The position numbers and the translations under genes are program-made. A stretch of 64,000 bases of DNA from contig JAKJHU010000056.1 in NCBI GenBank assembly GCA_022316685.1, positions 1,045,872-1,109,871 on the forward strand, written 5' to 3'. Within the stretch, counting starts at the first letter, position 1. Every line of letters starts with the position of its first letter. A model generated the notes under the pieces. The model searched no databases. It saw nothing but the letters and a program-made list of their open reading frames with translations, and was not told the origin of the DNA. Of the stretch, positions 26,501 through 43,400 are shown one piece after another. The DNA is from Progne subis subis (lineage: Eukaryota > Chordata > Aves > Passeriformes > Hirundinidae).

Positions 26501-29246
26501 CACTGTCCTAAGTATTTTGAATTGAAGTATCCTGGAAGCTGATCCCAGCTGTAAAAAACAGCCATGCAGGTCCTTTTCTGTGCCAACATGGGGGGGCTCT
26601 GACCACCCTAGTCTGGCTGGAGTGAATCCCGTTCAAGGAATTTTCCCCCTGAGCTCAAGGATGGGCGAGAAGATTGAGCAAGGGCCAGCCCAGCTCTTCT
26701 GACTCTTTTGTCCCTCTGTTCTCCAGGTGGATTACGATGTTTGTAGCAATTACGGCAACTGGTTATACAGCGCTGGCATTGGCAACGACCCACGGGACAA
26801 CAGGAAGTTTAACATGATCAAACAAGGCCTGGATTACGATGGGAATGTGAGTCTGTCTTGGCTGTTTTACAAGGATGAGTGCAGGGAAGGACGTGGTGTT
26901 TTCAGGGAGCGGAGGAGATCAGTGTGCTGTGTGGATACGAAACCAGTTCTTGTGTCTCCTGGCCAGCAGTCGGGCAGGTTCCTCCTTGTGTTCAGGACAG
27001 TGTAAATTTAACAACCTGCTGCTGTCCCCAGGGAGGCTGGAGCTCCCCACACCCTCCCTGGTCAGTGTGTTAAGTGTTTCATCACCATTTCTTCTGAGTC
27101 ACAGCCACATCCCATCAGTACCTCACACAGATGCTTCCCTGAGCACGAAGCAGCTTCTTGGAGAAGTCAGGAGTTACCTGAGAGACAGAACCATTCCTTG
27201 AGAGGTGCTGAAGAGTAGATTAAACCTGTGACTCGTCTGACTGTCCTCTGTTAAATGGTGGATAAACTGCCATTTCCACGTGCTTAGCCAGTATTCACAT
27301 ACTGGATTACCTGTTTCCACACTATTCCTCAGTTTCACGTCAGGCTGTGCTGTTGCCTTTTGGCACTGTAGCTGGCATCATTTAACAAGAAATCAGAAAT
27401 TAGTCCTAGTCGAGGGCACAGCAGTAGAGTTAAATAGGAGAGATTCAGGAACACAAGAGTGTGCAGCTGAGCTAGTCATCCTATTTTCCTTCAGCCACAG
27501 GTCATTTCTTGGGGGTGACTTCATTTCAGGATGTCCCAAATGGGACAGGTGAACAGTGCTGAAAATGCAACTCTGCCTGCAGTATGAGCATGGGAGAAGA
27601 GCTCCAGCATCCAGGTGTCTCTAATTCTGGGTGGAGGATTTAGCAAGAGGGGCTAAGGCTTGTCAGAGGTAACTGATGCTGTACAACAGCAGCTTCTCTA
27701 CATGGAAATCTGGCTCCTCTCTTTCCCATTTAGAAAGAGCCTTGCTGGGAAGCACAGATTGTCACTGAATGGATCCTGTCCCGCTGGTTCTGTTTGCAGG
27801 GGGATTATGTCCGGCTGTGGGTGCCAGAACTGCAGGGCATAAAGGGAGCAGGACATCCACACCCCCTGGGCACTGAGCAGTGCTGCTCTCTCCCAGGCAG
27901 GAGTAACCCTAGGTGAGACCTACCCACGGCCAGTGGTGACAGCCCCTGAGTGGAGCCGACACATCCATCAGAAGCCTGTGAGTACTGGGAAGGCTGGGAT
28001 GGGCTGGGAGGGCTCCAGGGGCTGCTCTGCATCAGTCTCTGTGAGTTCTGCTCTTCTTTCTCAGGTGTAAAGGGGGAAAAAAGTTTTAATGCAAGCTCAC
28101 ATTACATCACAGCAGGGACTGTGCAGCCAGGATTATTTAGCTGCCTATCCTACCCGCTGTGGTGAAGGATGTAAATTTTTGCTGCTTCTCTGTCCCTTGT
28201 GTAGTCAGCAGGGCTTAGCCACAGCATGTCCTGAGCATCCTTCCATGCCCTGGCAGCCCTGCCAGAGGAATGGGGTTTCTCCAAGGCCCACCCCCTGATA
28301 CAGGTGGACAGAAGAGAAACAGCCCAGTGTCCTTTCTGTTCAGGAGGTGGAAGTAAAAACAACCAACTTCCTGCTTGAGTGCATCCAAACTGGAGTTGGC
28401 AAGACCTGTAAATGGGGGCACTGCTCCTTGCACTTTGCTTTTTGGGTGTATCTCCCCTTTAGAATGGGGGCAGAATGTGATGTTGATCCTGCAATATTTC
28501 AAGGCTTTTCTCTGCTGCCTGGGATGCTGTTCTTGGAAGAGATGGGTGTGGAAGGAAATGGATGTAACCAAGGGTTGTGTATTATAAGAGTGTTCAGCAT
28601 TTTGCCTTTCCTCCATGCATCTTCCCTCCCTCCTCCTGAGTGAGGATACTTTGTGGAGGCTCAAATTTAGGCATTGTACCAGGTCAGTGAAGAATGAAGC
28701 ATGCCCCCATTTCAGGTTTTAATCCCAAGGTGCAGTACCAATTTTTTAGGCTGGATTCCTTTGCCATGAGTGGAGAGTTTTGTGGAAGCAAAGCCTTCTG
28801 CTTCATCCATTCGCCTTGGAGTGCCTGCATTAGTAACCTCCAGAGATGAGGGAAAGGACTCTGCAGGAGCACTTTAATGAGACACCAGTTTGAGGCAGTG
28901 GTGAAACTTGAAGCCAAAAATCTTCCCCATCAGGCAAAAGTTCAATTTTGATCAACTTTTCCAGCTCACCTTACCAGAAACCCTAAATCCCAGGCTAGAG
29001 CAGTGCTTGTCAGGCCTTCCTGCCTTTTTGGGTGAACTTGGGAGGCAGAGGTTCCATGTGCGCATTCTCCTGGATGTCAGCACTGCTTTGTGACCAAATC
29101 CACTCTGCAGCATCAGTAAATATCCTGCTTTTCCTTGCCATTTGCCACAGGGAGGAGGTCCCCATCCCAGGGGCAGGAGGGGACCAGTTCAGCACAAGGA
29201 CAGAGGAATAGATTTTTACTTCTCTCGCAAGAAAGATGCTTGCTGA
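11485..29246 (+). CDS. CRY-DASH: DASH-type cryptochrome/photolyase, 14 exons, frameshift in exon 13
   Basis: DASH cryptochromes are FAD flavoproteins of the photolyase superfamily, known to repair cyclobutane pyrimidine dimers in single-stranded DNA and often to bind a folate antenna. Exons 1-12 give 428 continuous residues. The N-terminal Rossmann-like antenna domain (about 5-170) opens with [15 protein letters not shown]. The helical FAD domain follows, with [33 protein letters not shown] and [19 protein letters not shown], all DASH hallmarks. Exon 13 starts [16 protein letters not shown], then has one extra base and stops at 27914-27916 (466 aa). In the ancestral frame the product would be about 518 aa, close to the usual vertebrate length of roughly 520. 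All introns are GT-AG. It lies 1.7 kb upstream of MYD88 on the same strand. Family assignment is firm; whether the gene is functional is open. Confidence 0.93.
11662..11834 (+). CDS. CRY-DASH: CRY-DASH exon 2
   Basis: It encodes residues 23-79 plus two bases of codon 80. [12 protein letters not shown] and [17 protein letters not shown] are typical of the photolyase N-terminal domain. The acceptor is CTCCAG and the donor GTAGCT. The preceding intron is only 111 bp. Confidence 0.93.
12411..12590 (-). repeat. CR1 LINE fragment in CRY-DASH intron 2
   Basis: It shows the reverse complement of a CR1 3' end (CATAGAATAGTTTGGGTTGG) followed by the diagnostic TTGAATATTTCCAGGGATGG block. It is a truncated minus-strand copy. 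Confidence 0.85.
12901..12994 (+). CDS. CRY-DASH: CRY-DASH exon 3
   Basis: It completes codon 80 (AG|T, Ser) and encodes residues 81-111: [15 protein letters not shown], then [11 protein letters not shown], the second half of the Rossmann-like fold. The acceptor is TTTTAG; the donor GTAAAG leaves phase 0. Confidence 0.93.
13282..13412 (+). CDS. CRY-DASH: CRY-DASH exon 4
   Basis: It encodes residues 112-154 plus two bases. It includes [14 protein letters not shown], a strongly conserved DASH block near the antenna pocket. The acceptor is CTCTAG and the donor GTGGGC. A T-rich pyrimidine tract precedes it. Confidence 0.93.
13640..13918 (-). repeat. Two adjacent CR1 fragments in CRY-DASH intron 4
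   Basis: The first piece (about 13640-13865) runs from GGAAAAGACCTCCCAAG through the CCAGCCTGACCACCCTTTC block to CAGTCTAAACTTCACC. A second CR1 3' end (CATAGAACCATTAAATGG, then GGGTTGGAAGGGAGC) starts at once, at about 13867. Both are on the minus strand, so they are either a nested pair or two separate insertions at one site. Confidence 0.85.
14394..14542 (+). CDS. CRY-DASH: CRY-DASH exon 5
   Basis: It completes codon 155 (AG|G, Arg) and encodes residues 156-204. It opens [13 protein letters not shown], the linker between antenna and FAD domains, and ends [10 protein letters not shown]. The donor is GTGAGA and the phase 1. Confidence 0.93.
14930..15178 (+). repeat. CR1 LINE fragment in CRY-DASH intron 5
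   Basis: It is a plus-strand CR1 3' region: TTAGATTAGATGTGAGGAAG, then GGAATGGGTTGCCCAGGGAA, the GGAACTGGATGATCTTAAGG block, and the terminal CCATTCTGTGCTTCTGTGG. The open frame across it is repeat-derived. Confidence 0.92.
15487..15575 (+). CDS. CRY-DASH: CRY-DASH exon 6
   Basis: It completes codon 205 (G|AT, Asp) and encodes residues 206-234. [15 protein letters not shown] is the start of the FAD-binding helical domain, followed by YYFWDT. The acceptor is TGGCAG and the donor GTAACT, ending in phase 0. Confidence 0.93.
16366..16918 (-). mobile_element. Solo endogenous-retrovirus LTR in CRY-DASH intron 6
   Basis: This roughly 550-bp block has terminal TGTCCTGGTTTAACCCC at one end and a degraded inverted counterpart ending TCCA at the other, as LTRs do. 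Read on the minus strand it shows a TATA-like GCATATAAAGC (+ coordinates 16655-16665) followed by an ATTAAA poly(A) signal (16493-16498), the order of U3 then R. It resembles a widespread avian LTR family known to me from many bird genomes. No gag, pol or env remains and no clear target-site duplication survives, so it is an old solo LTR. Family placement (ERVL or ERVK) is uncertain. Confidence 0.75.
17568..17641 (+). CDS. CRY-DASH: CRY-DASH exon 7
   Basis: It encodes residues 235-258 plus two bases: [15 protein letters not shown], then DYSTKFAP, part of the FAD-cradling region. The acceptor is CTCACAG; the donor GTAAAG splits the Trp codon TG|G. Confidence 0.93.
19289..19378 (+). CDS. CRY-DASH: CRY-DASH exon 8
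   Basis: It completes Trp259 and encodes residues 260-288: [15 protein letters not shown], then [14 protein letters not shown]. The LALGC.SPR block is a photolyase-family FAD-domain signature. The acceptor is CTTTCAG and the donor GTATGT. Confidence 0.94.
19950..19978. repeat. (CTCCT)n pentanucleotide microsatellite
   Basis: Five to six tandem TCCTC units lie in CRY-DASH intron 8. Length variation between individuals would be expected. Confidence 0.9.
20575..20805 (+). repeat. CR1 LINE fragment in CRY-DASH intron 8
   Basis: It is a plus-strand CR1 3' region: TTAGACATTAGGAGGAATTT, the GGTGGTGGAGTCACTGTCCC block, TGATCTCACAGGTCTTTTCC, and the terminal ATTCTGTGATTCTG octamer repeats. Confidence 0.92.
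21369..21448 (+). CDS. CRY-DASH: CRY-DASH exon 9
   Basis: It completes a Trp codon (289) and encodes residues 290-315: [15 protein letters not shown], then [19 protein letters not shown] is a DASH/photolyase core motif. The acceptor is GTTTCAG and the donor GTGTGT; phase 1. Confidence 0.94.
22681..22740 (+). CDS. CRY-DASH: CRY-DASH exon 10
   Basis: It is a short 60-nt exon completing codon 316 (G|GG) and encoding residues 317-335: [19 protein letters not shown]. The acceptor is CTCCACAG and the donor GTCAGT. It is below the usual ORF length cut-off and is supported by phase continuity with exons 9 and 11. Confidence 0.92.
23753..23910 (+). CDS. CRY-DASH: CRY-DASH exon 11
   Basis: It completes codon 336 (G|AG) and encodes residues 337-388: [18 protein letters not shown], then [17 protein letters not shown] and GAEWFEYLL. 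This is the most conserved FAD and DNA-lesion face of the family (R.LR.TG.M.NR.R...ASFL). The donor is GTAAGA; phase 0. Confidence 0.95.
24690..24755. repeat. T-rich low-complexity tract
   Basis: The tract is long T runs broken by G (GGTTTTTTTG-like) in CRY-DASH intron 11. No other structure is seen in this 2.8 kb intron (23911-26726). Confidence 0.8.
26727..26846 (+). CDS. CRY-DASH: CRY-DASH exon 12
   Basis: It encodes residues 389-428: [19 protein letters not shown], then [20 protein letters not shown]. It carries FAD-contacting Asp/Asn residues and a Trp of the likely electron-transfer chain. It ends in phase 0 at the donor GTGAGT. Confidence 0.95.
27800..27977 (+). CDS. CRY-DASH: CRY-DASH exon 13, carrying a one-base insertion
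   Basis: The exon opens in frame with [16 protein letters not shown] (residues 429-444). Continuing this frame gives [11 protein letters not shown] and a TGA at 27914-27916. From 27852 the next frame reads [17 protein letters not shown], then [20 protein letters not shown], which is clearly the conserved DASH continuation. One extra base between about 27845 and 27852 explains both. The exon is 178 nt, and 177 without it, so the original exon was a multiple of three with phase 0 at both ends. The acceptor TTTGCAG and donor GTGAGT are intact. Confidence 0.9.
29151..29246 (+). CDS. CRY-DASH: CRY-DASH exon 14 with terminal tail and stop
   Basis: It encodes the 31-residue C-terminal tail [17 protein letters not shown] then [14 protein letters not shown] and TGA at 29244-29246. 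The acceptor is TTGCCACAG. The basic/Gly-rich stretch followed by GIDFYFSR matches my memory of vertebrate CRY-DASH ends. It is in phase with exon 13 only in the ancestral (post-insertion) frame, so as the sequence stands it would be 3' UTR. It is too short to stand out as an ORF by itself. Confidence 0.88.
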   Translation, partial: GGGPHPRGRRGPVQHKDRGIDFYFSRKKDAC

Positions 29247-30338
29247 AGGCTGAAGAAGGGCTCAGCTGGAGATTTTGCTGCTAAATGTGCCTGAATAATG
29301 GTTAATCACCTTGAACAAGCCAAAGATACAGGTTTGGCATGATAAAATAACACGGGATCTGCCTGTCTGGTGTTCCCAGGGACACTCGCTGGATGTGGGT
29401 GTTTGGAGGTTGTGTATTAGCACCTCTCCTTACAGTCTGGAGCCAGTGGTTTATATGGCAGGTGTTCAGTCAGAACTGAAACTTCTTATGCTTATTTTTC
29501 ATGTTTTAAAGTTTTAAACCCACCAGTCATTGTGCAATTAAATGTTTTGCTGCTGGAATGTTTTATCTTGCTCATTTCCACAGAGCTCCGTAGATTGAGA
29601 CTGCAGAGGATGTTCTTATACTCTGTCTCCTGCAGTACTTTGGAGAAGCAGTGTGTTCCTCCTGAAAATTTCCTTGCAGTACCCTGTTGTTTTTGGTACC
29701 ATCCTGGAAGCTGAAAAATGTTCAGTTCATAGCCAAGAATTGTATTTTGTACTCAGCACCAAAAACAGTTTGGAATAGATCCCTAGCCATTTTTAGGATT
29801 TTATTTTTATGCAGAATGTTCTACTTTGCTGGAAGAGTTTGGGAATTTGGAGATGGCCATATTTGTGCTGTCATGGAGTGTTGTCATCTGAGGGGAGCCC
29901 AGGTCTGAACACTCTGGCCACCAAAGATGGGATGTGGCTCTAGATTTGTTGCTACTAGAAATCCACTGGGCTTGTTCTGTAAAGAATAACTGTAATACTG
30001 TAAAATCTCTGAACACTGGGTTGATGGGTTCAGGTCTGGGCGAGAAATAAACAGACATCAAACACAAGAGCAAGTTGTTATGCCAAAAGCAGAAAAACAG
30101 AGTGATTTTGAACATTAGCCCTGTCAGAGCCACATTATGAATTCTGCCATTTGTTGTATTAGGGCCTGGGCAGGAATGTAGCCATCAGGGGGTGATTTGG
30201 GTGAGAGGATAGAGTGGAACAGCTTTAGTGACAGCACTGTTCTCTCTGGCATAAGTGTCTCCTGACACACAGCACAGATCCCTGTCCAGGCTACTCCAGA
30301 GGGCAGGGCACTACGTTTGGACAAAGCCCAGCAGGAGA
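29247..30338 (+). other. CRY-DASH 3' UTR and spacer
   Basis: This is non-coding sequence following the stop. Candidate poly(A) signals are ATTAAA at 29537-29542 and AATAAA at 30046-30051, so the CRY-DASH transcript probably ends before the CR1 at 30.34 kb. No other gene is seen. Confidence 0.55.
30046..30051 (+). terminator. CRY-DASH: Candidate CRY-DASH poly(A) signal AATAAA
   Basis: It is the first canonical AATAAA downstream of the CRY-DASH stop, 800 bases on. An ATTAAA variant at 29537 is an alternative. Transcript data would be needed to decide. Confidence 0.35.
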
Positions 30339-30830
30339 ATTACAGAATCAATTAGGCTGGAAAAGTCCAGTGTGTGACCCAACATCACCGTGTCAACTGA
30401 GTGCCACATCCAATCTTTCCTTCAACAGCTCCAGGGATGGTGATTCCATCACCTCTCTGGGGAAGCCCATTCCAGTGTAATCATCCTTTTTGTTAAAAAA
30501 TTCTTCCTCATGTCCAACCTAAACTTACCCAGCACAGTTTAAGACTCTATAATCTTGCCCTATCATTTATTGCCTGTGAGAAGAGGCCAACCCACACCTG
30601 TCTACAACCTCCTGTCAGGAGGGAGTTTTAGAGAGTGAGAATGGATCCCCTGGACCTCCTTTTCTGCAGATTAAACACCCGAAGCTCCCTCACAGGACCT
30701 GTGCTTCACACCATTGCCCAGCTCCGTTCCCTTCTCTGGACGCGCTCCAGCCCCTCCATGTCCCCCGTGCCTTGAGCCCAGAGCCGGACACAGCACTCGA
30801 GGTGCCGAGCACAGGGGAACCATCACTGTG
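30339..30830 (-). repeat. Long CR1 LINE fragment abutting the MYD88 promoter
   Basis: It is a minus-strand CR1 of about 490 bp. The reverse-complemented 3' end is ATTACAGAATCAATTAGGC, followed by the TCCAGGGATGGTGATTCCAT block, GAGAAGAGGCCAACCCACAC, and a GC-rich 5' part (GACACAGCACTCGAGGTGCC). It ends where the MYD88 CpG island begins, about 150 bp before the ATG. Confidence 0.92.
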
Positions 30831-30981
30831 TTGGTGCGGGCCCCACGGTCCCGGTGCGGGCCCGCCCGGCTCCTCACGCTGAGGGAGGGAGGGCGGGCGA
30901 GCGGAGCGGGGGCGGCGGCGAGGCGGGGCGAGCCGGGAAGCGAAAGTGCTGGGAACGGGAAGTTCGGAGCGCGGCACGGCC
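30831..30981 (+). promoter_or_regulatory. MYD88: MYD88 proximal promoter / 5' UTR with IRF-like site
   Basis: This is a very GC- and CpG-rich stretch with GGGCGGG and GGGGCGG Sp1-type boxes and no TATA. GGGAAGCGAAAGTG at 30935-30948 resembles an IRF/ISRE element, followed by an ETS-like GGGAAGT at 30957-30963. IRF and STAT control of MYD88 is known in mammals; here it is an inference from motif similarity. The transcription start is not determined. Confidence 0.5.
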
Positions 30982-39958
<8,977 letters not shown>

Positions 39959-40126
39959 TGCAAAGTCCTGAGAGCTGGGTGCTCTTGTAACGTGTCCTGG
40001 CTGTGCCTTCAGACCAGGGGTGTCCTTGACACAGGGTCTTCCACCACTTCAGAACCTGGATCCTTGCTTGGAGCCTGTGACTGGGAACAAAGAACTCTCT
40101 GCAGCACTTTCTCAAAACTGAGGAGA

Positions 40127-40132
40127 AATAAA
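40127..40132 (+). terminator. MYD88: MYD88 poly(A) signal AATAAA
   Basis: A canonical AATAAA lies 169 bases after the stop, followed within ten bases by a GU-rich stretch (CTGTTGTGGTTGTTCC), the usual downstream element. Longer 3' ends cannot be excluded. Confidence 0.7.
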
Positions 40133-43100
40133 GCAACTGTTGTGGTTGTTCCAGGTTAAGTCAGTGAGCAGCAGCATCCACCATTTGTGGAGTAAGCACT
40201 TCCAGTAAAAATACTGAAAATACACGTTTAAAGAGTGTCTGATACAGGAATACTCTGTTGTAAGAATTAGCAAGACCTCTGAGCCTCGAACTACAGGTTT
40301 TGTCAATGTTTTAAAAGCTACAGTAGCATCGAGGCTTGTGGGAATTTTACCATATTGGACAGGTCAGTCTCTGTTCAGGTCACATTTGATTCAGTGACCT
40401 TATACCAGCAATTAATATTCCCAGATATTACTAAATTTTTACTTCTCCTTCAGGAGAAATTCAGTCTCAAAATACATCTTTCCAGTGACAGTCCTTACTA
40501 CACAAAGCAGAGGCTGCTACTGCTCATTGACTTGACCAAGGTCTGCACCTCAGTGGTTCCAGATCTCAAATCCTTTCACCTTTAAAAGCCTTCCAAAACA
40601 CAGCAGCTTTTGGGATGCCTCAAAGGCATAGAGCTAAGCACTGAATAAGGAGTGTATTAAATTGACATTTGGGCTGTTTAAAGTATAGCAGGTGAGTGTT
40701 ACATTAATAGGAAAGAGCCTAATTTAATTAACTGCCACAATAATGACGGTATTTCTGTGACTAAGGCTCGGAGCAATGTCGAGACTGCTCTGCTTGTTAG
40801 ACTTGGCCTTGAATCCTGCCCGTGACTAGTGGATCTCATCAGTGCTCCAGGGTGGAGGTCAGGAGCTCTACCCAAAGGAGTGATTAAAGCGATCCATTGG
40901 TGTATTAAACAGATTTACAGTAAATATTGACTTTTTAAATTGGGGAAGAGAGGAATCTTGATTATGTGTCTGCAGTTGCCTGAACTCTGCCCCTTTGTTC
41001 ATTACTTCAGCCACTGACTCATGTTGATTTTACAGCTTAATGTTTTACCAGTTTACATTTTTAAGGTTGCATCTACATGTGATTTTATTTTTTCAATTTT
41101 AGCTTTGTTTTAAAGCATTACCAGGTCTGAGACAGAAATGTGCCCTCACGCTTCCTGTCAGTGAATGATCCCTTAACCAGGGATGCTGCCAAATCCTGCC
41201 CAGGTGCTGCTGCTGGTTCCTCGCTGCCGACAGCAGCAGCCCTTGACCTGAGCATGGTGAAGCTCATTCACACACATCACGTTGGCAGCAGGAGCCATTT
41301 TTGGATAGACCCAGGAGCTAGGTGTTTTCTTCTGCAAAAGTAACTGCTGCCATCGTGCCAAGGTGACATTTGCACCTTCCTGTCTTGCTAGAACAAGTGA
41401 GAAGTTTGTGGGCACGGAAGGGGGAAAATTAAGTTGACGAGGGGTTTCTGAATAGTTGTCCTATTGCCCCGGGGCCTCTTCTGCAGAAGTGGAGACAGCT
41501 GCTTGCCTCGGGCTTTCTGCATAATCGTTAAATGTTAATTATAGAAGCGCTTCAGAAGGCTGCCTGATCCCCAAGCGCTCCGGGGGCTCAGTGAATTCTC
41601 ATACTCTGGAGAAGTATAAACATCAATTATGGGTCATTACTCGCAGGACAGAAGCAGATTCCTCGTGCCTGGAGAGCTGGAAGGGCTCTGGTGGCTCATT
41701 GAGGGGGAGCTGAGGCAGAGGAGCCCGTGCTGTGGACGCTAGAGGGAGGCCATGGCCCACGCTGCGAGGGAACGCGGGCGGGATGGGGAGACACGGCCGG
41801 GATGGGCCAGCAGGGCACTGACCGCTGTCTGGCACGGGAAAAACACAAGTGGGTTCTCCTCCTCTTCCCCTTGCTCCCCTTGTGAGCAAGGTTTACCAAA
41901 AGCACTGAGAATTTTGGCAGCTTGAACCTTGTGCGATGTCGTCCGAGTCCTGGTGGTTTGGGACTTGGCGTGTTGCGTTATGAGGGGAAAATAACAGCAG
42001 GGAACAATGATGATGTTTGTAATAGATGATTTGGTGATCACCCAACAGGGGAAATGCTCGTTCTGGAAAGGAAAGCAAATTCTAAATTTTCTGAGTTCCA
42101 ATAGATAAATGCCATATTCCAGTTAGTGGTGAAAGATGTTGGGATCTTGTTACCAGCCTGCTTGTGGTGCCCTGGCCCTTTCTCTCTGCTTGGCTTGGAT
42201 ACTGGGCAGGTCTTGCTGTTATGGGGCTTTTGCTTTATTACAAGGTACTGTTTATCCTATAGGCTAAAATAATTATTTTGGGGTAAAGTGAGGTAACAGC
42301 CCTAAAACATAAACTGTGCTTTAAATATGTATGCCTCTTCTATGTCAACCCCAGAGTTTATGCACTTCTGACACTTTCCTATCTGTCCTTGTCAAAATAA
42401 CTTGAAGCATGACGTTGTGAATTATACAAAATGTAGTTGTTGTGAACTACATGCCCAGTTCAGTGGCAGTTTGGGGTTCTCCTCGTCTTTCATGCTCAGT
42501 GGAAGGTCAAAATTTTTGAACACCTTTAAAAAAGGGATTTATAAAATCATGATGTTACAGGGTTTCTTTTGTCTTTGTCCCTCACTGAAATTGTCCTAGC
42601 TGAATCTGTTAGTGCCAGATCATTTATTTTTGTATACAGACCTATATATTTATAATAATTTTGTGTCCTGATACAAAGGGGAAAAGCATCTGTCTTTAAA
42701 GGCATTCTGAAAATAGACAATGTTTCTGGTTTTCTCCCTCAAAAATCCAAACTTTTGCTACTTGTCAAAACATTTTAAAATAAAGAATGAAAACCCAGCA
42801 GGCTGAATCTGCTTTGTGGGCATCGAAGAACAAAGCTGTGTCTCAAAATGAAGTGTAAGTGAGGAATGATATGGGATAGTTCTTTATTTTCTTTTCATGT
42901 TTTGGCTAAGTAACTTCATCAAAGGGGCTGGTTGGCTGTGCCTGGGAGAGAGAGAAATAGAGTTACGTCATGCCAGGAGGAAATTTTATCGAGGAATTGT
43001 ACTTCAGGCATGTGATTCCTCTCCAGGTCTCGTTTTTTTCTTGTGTTCTGTGTTGCCATCCTGGATTTCTTCAGCCCTGGTGCCCATCAGGCTGGAGGGG

Positions 43101-43297
43101 ATGGAGCCAGGGCTCTGTGGGGATGCTGCTCCTGTTCCACACCCTTTTTGGAGGCTCCAGCAGGGATTATGGCAGCGCAGCAATCCGGGGGATTCTGCCA
43201 GCTTTATTTCCTTTGGCTTGCACTCAGTCCAAGCCAGGGAAATAACTTAGAAACCCAGCAGCTGTTGGGCCAAGGCCCTGCTACGGGAAAAGATGAG

Positions 43298-43400
43298 GGG
43301 TCACTGAATCACAGAAGCGTTGGTTGGAAGGAATTCCTGGAGGTCAAGGCTGAGCTGCTCTTCCCCATGGGAGGGGCCCTCCCCTAAGCCACTTGCAGGG
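43298..43400 (-). repeat. CR1 LINE 3' fragment
   Basis: It is a short minus-strand piece beginning TCACTGAATCACAGAAGCG, then GGTTGGAAGGAATTCCTGGA. It is diverged beyond that. Confidence 0.75.

Noticed and set aside
30946..30981. In-frame 12-codon extension upstream of the MYD88 ATG
   Set aside because: It would start with GTG, not ATG. The ATG at 30982 has an excellent context and matches the expected N-terminus.
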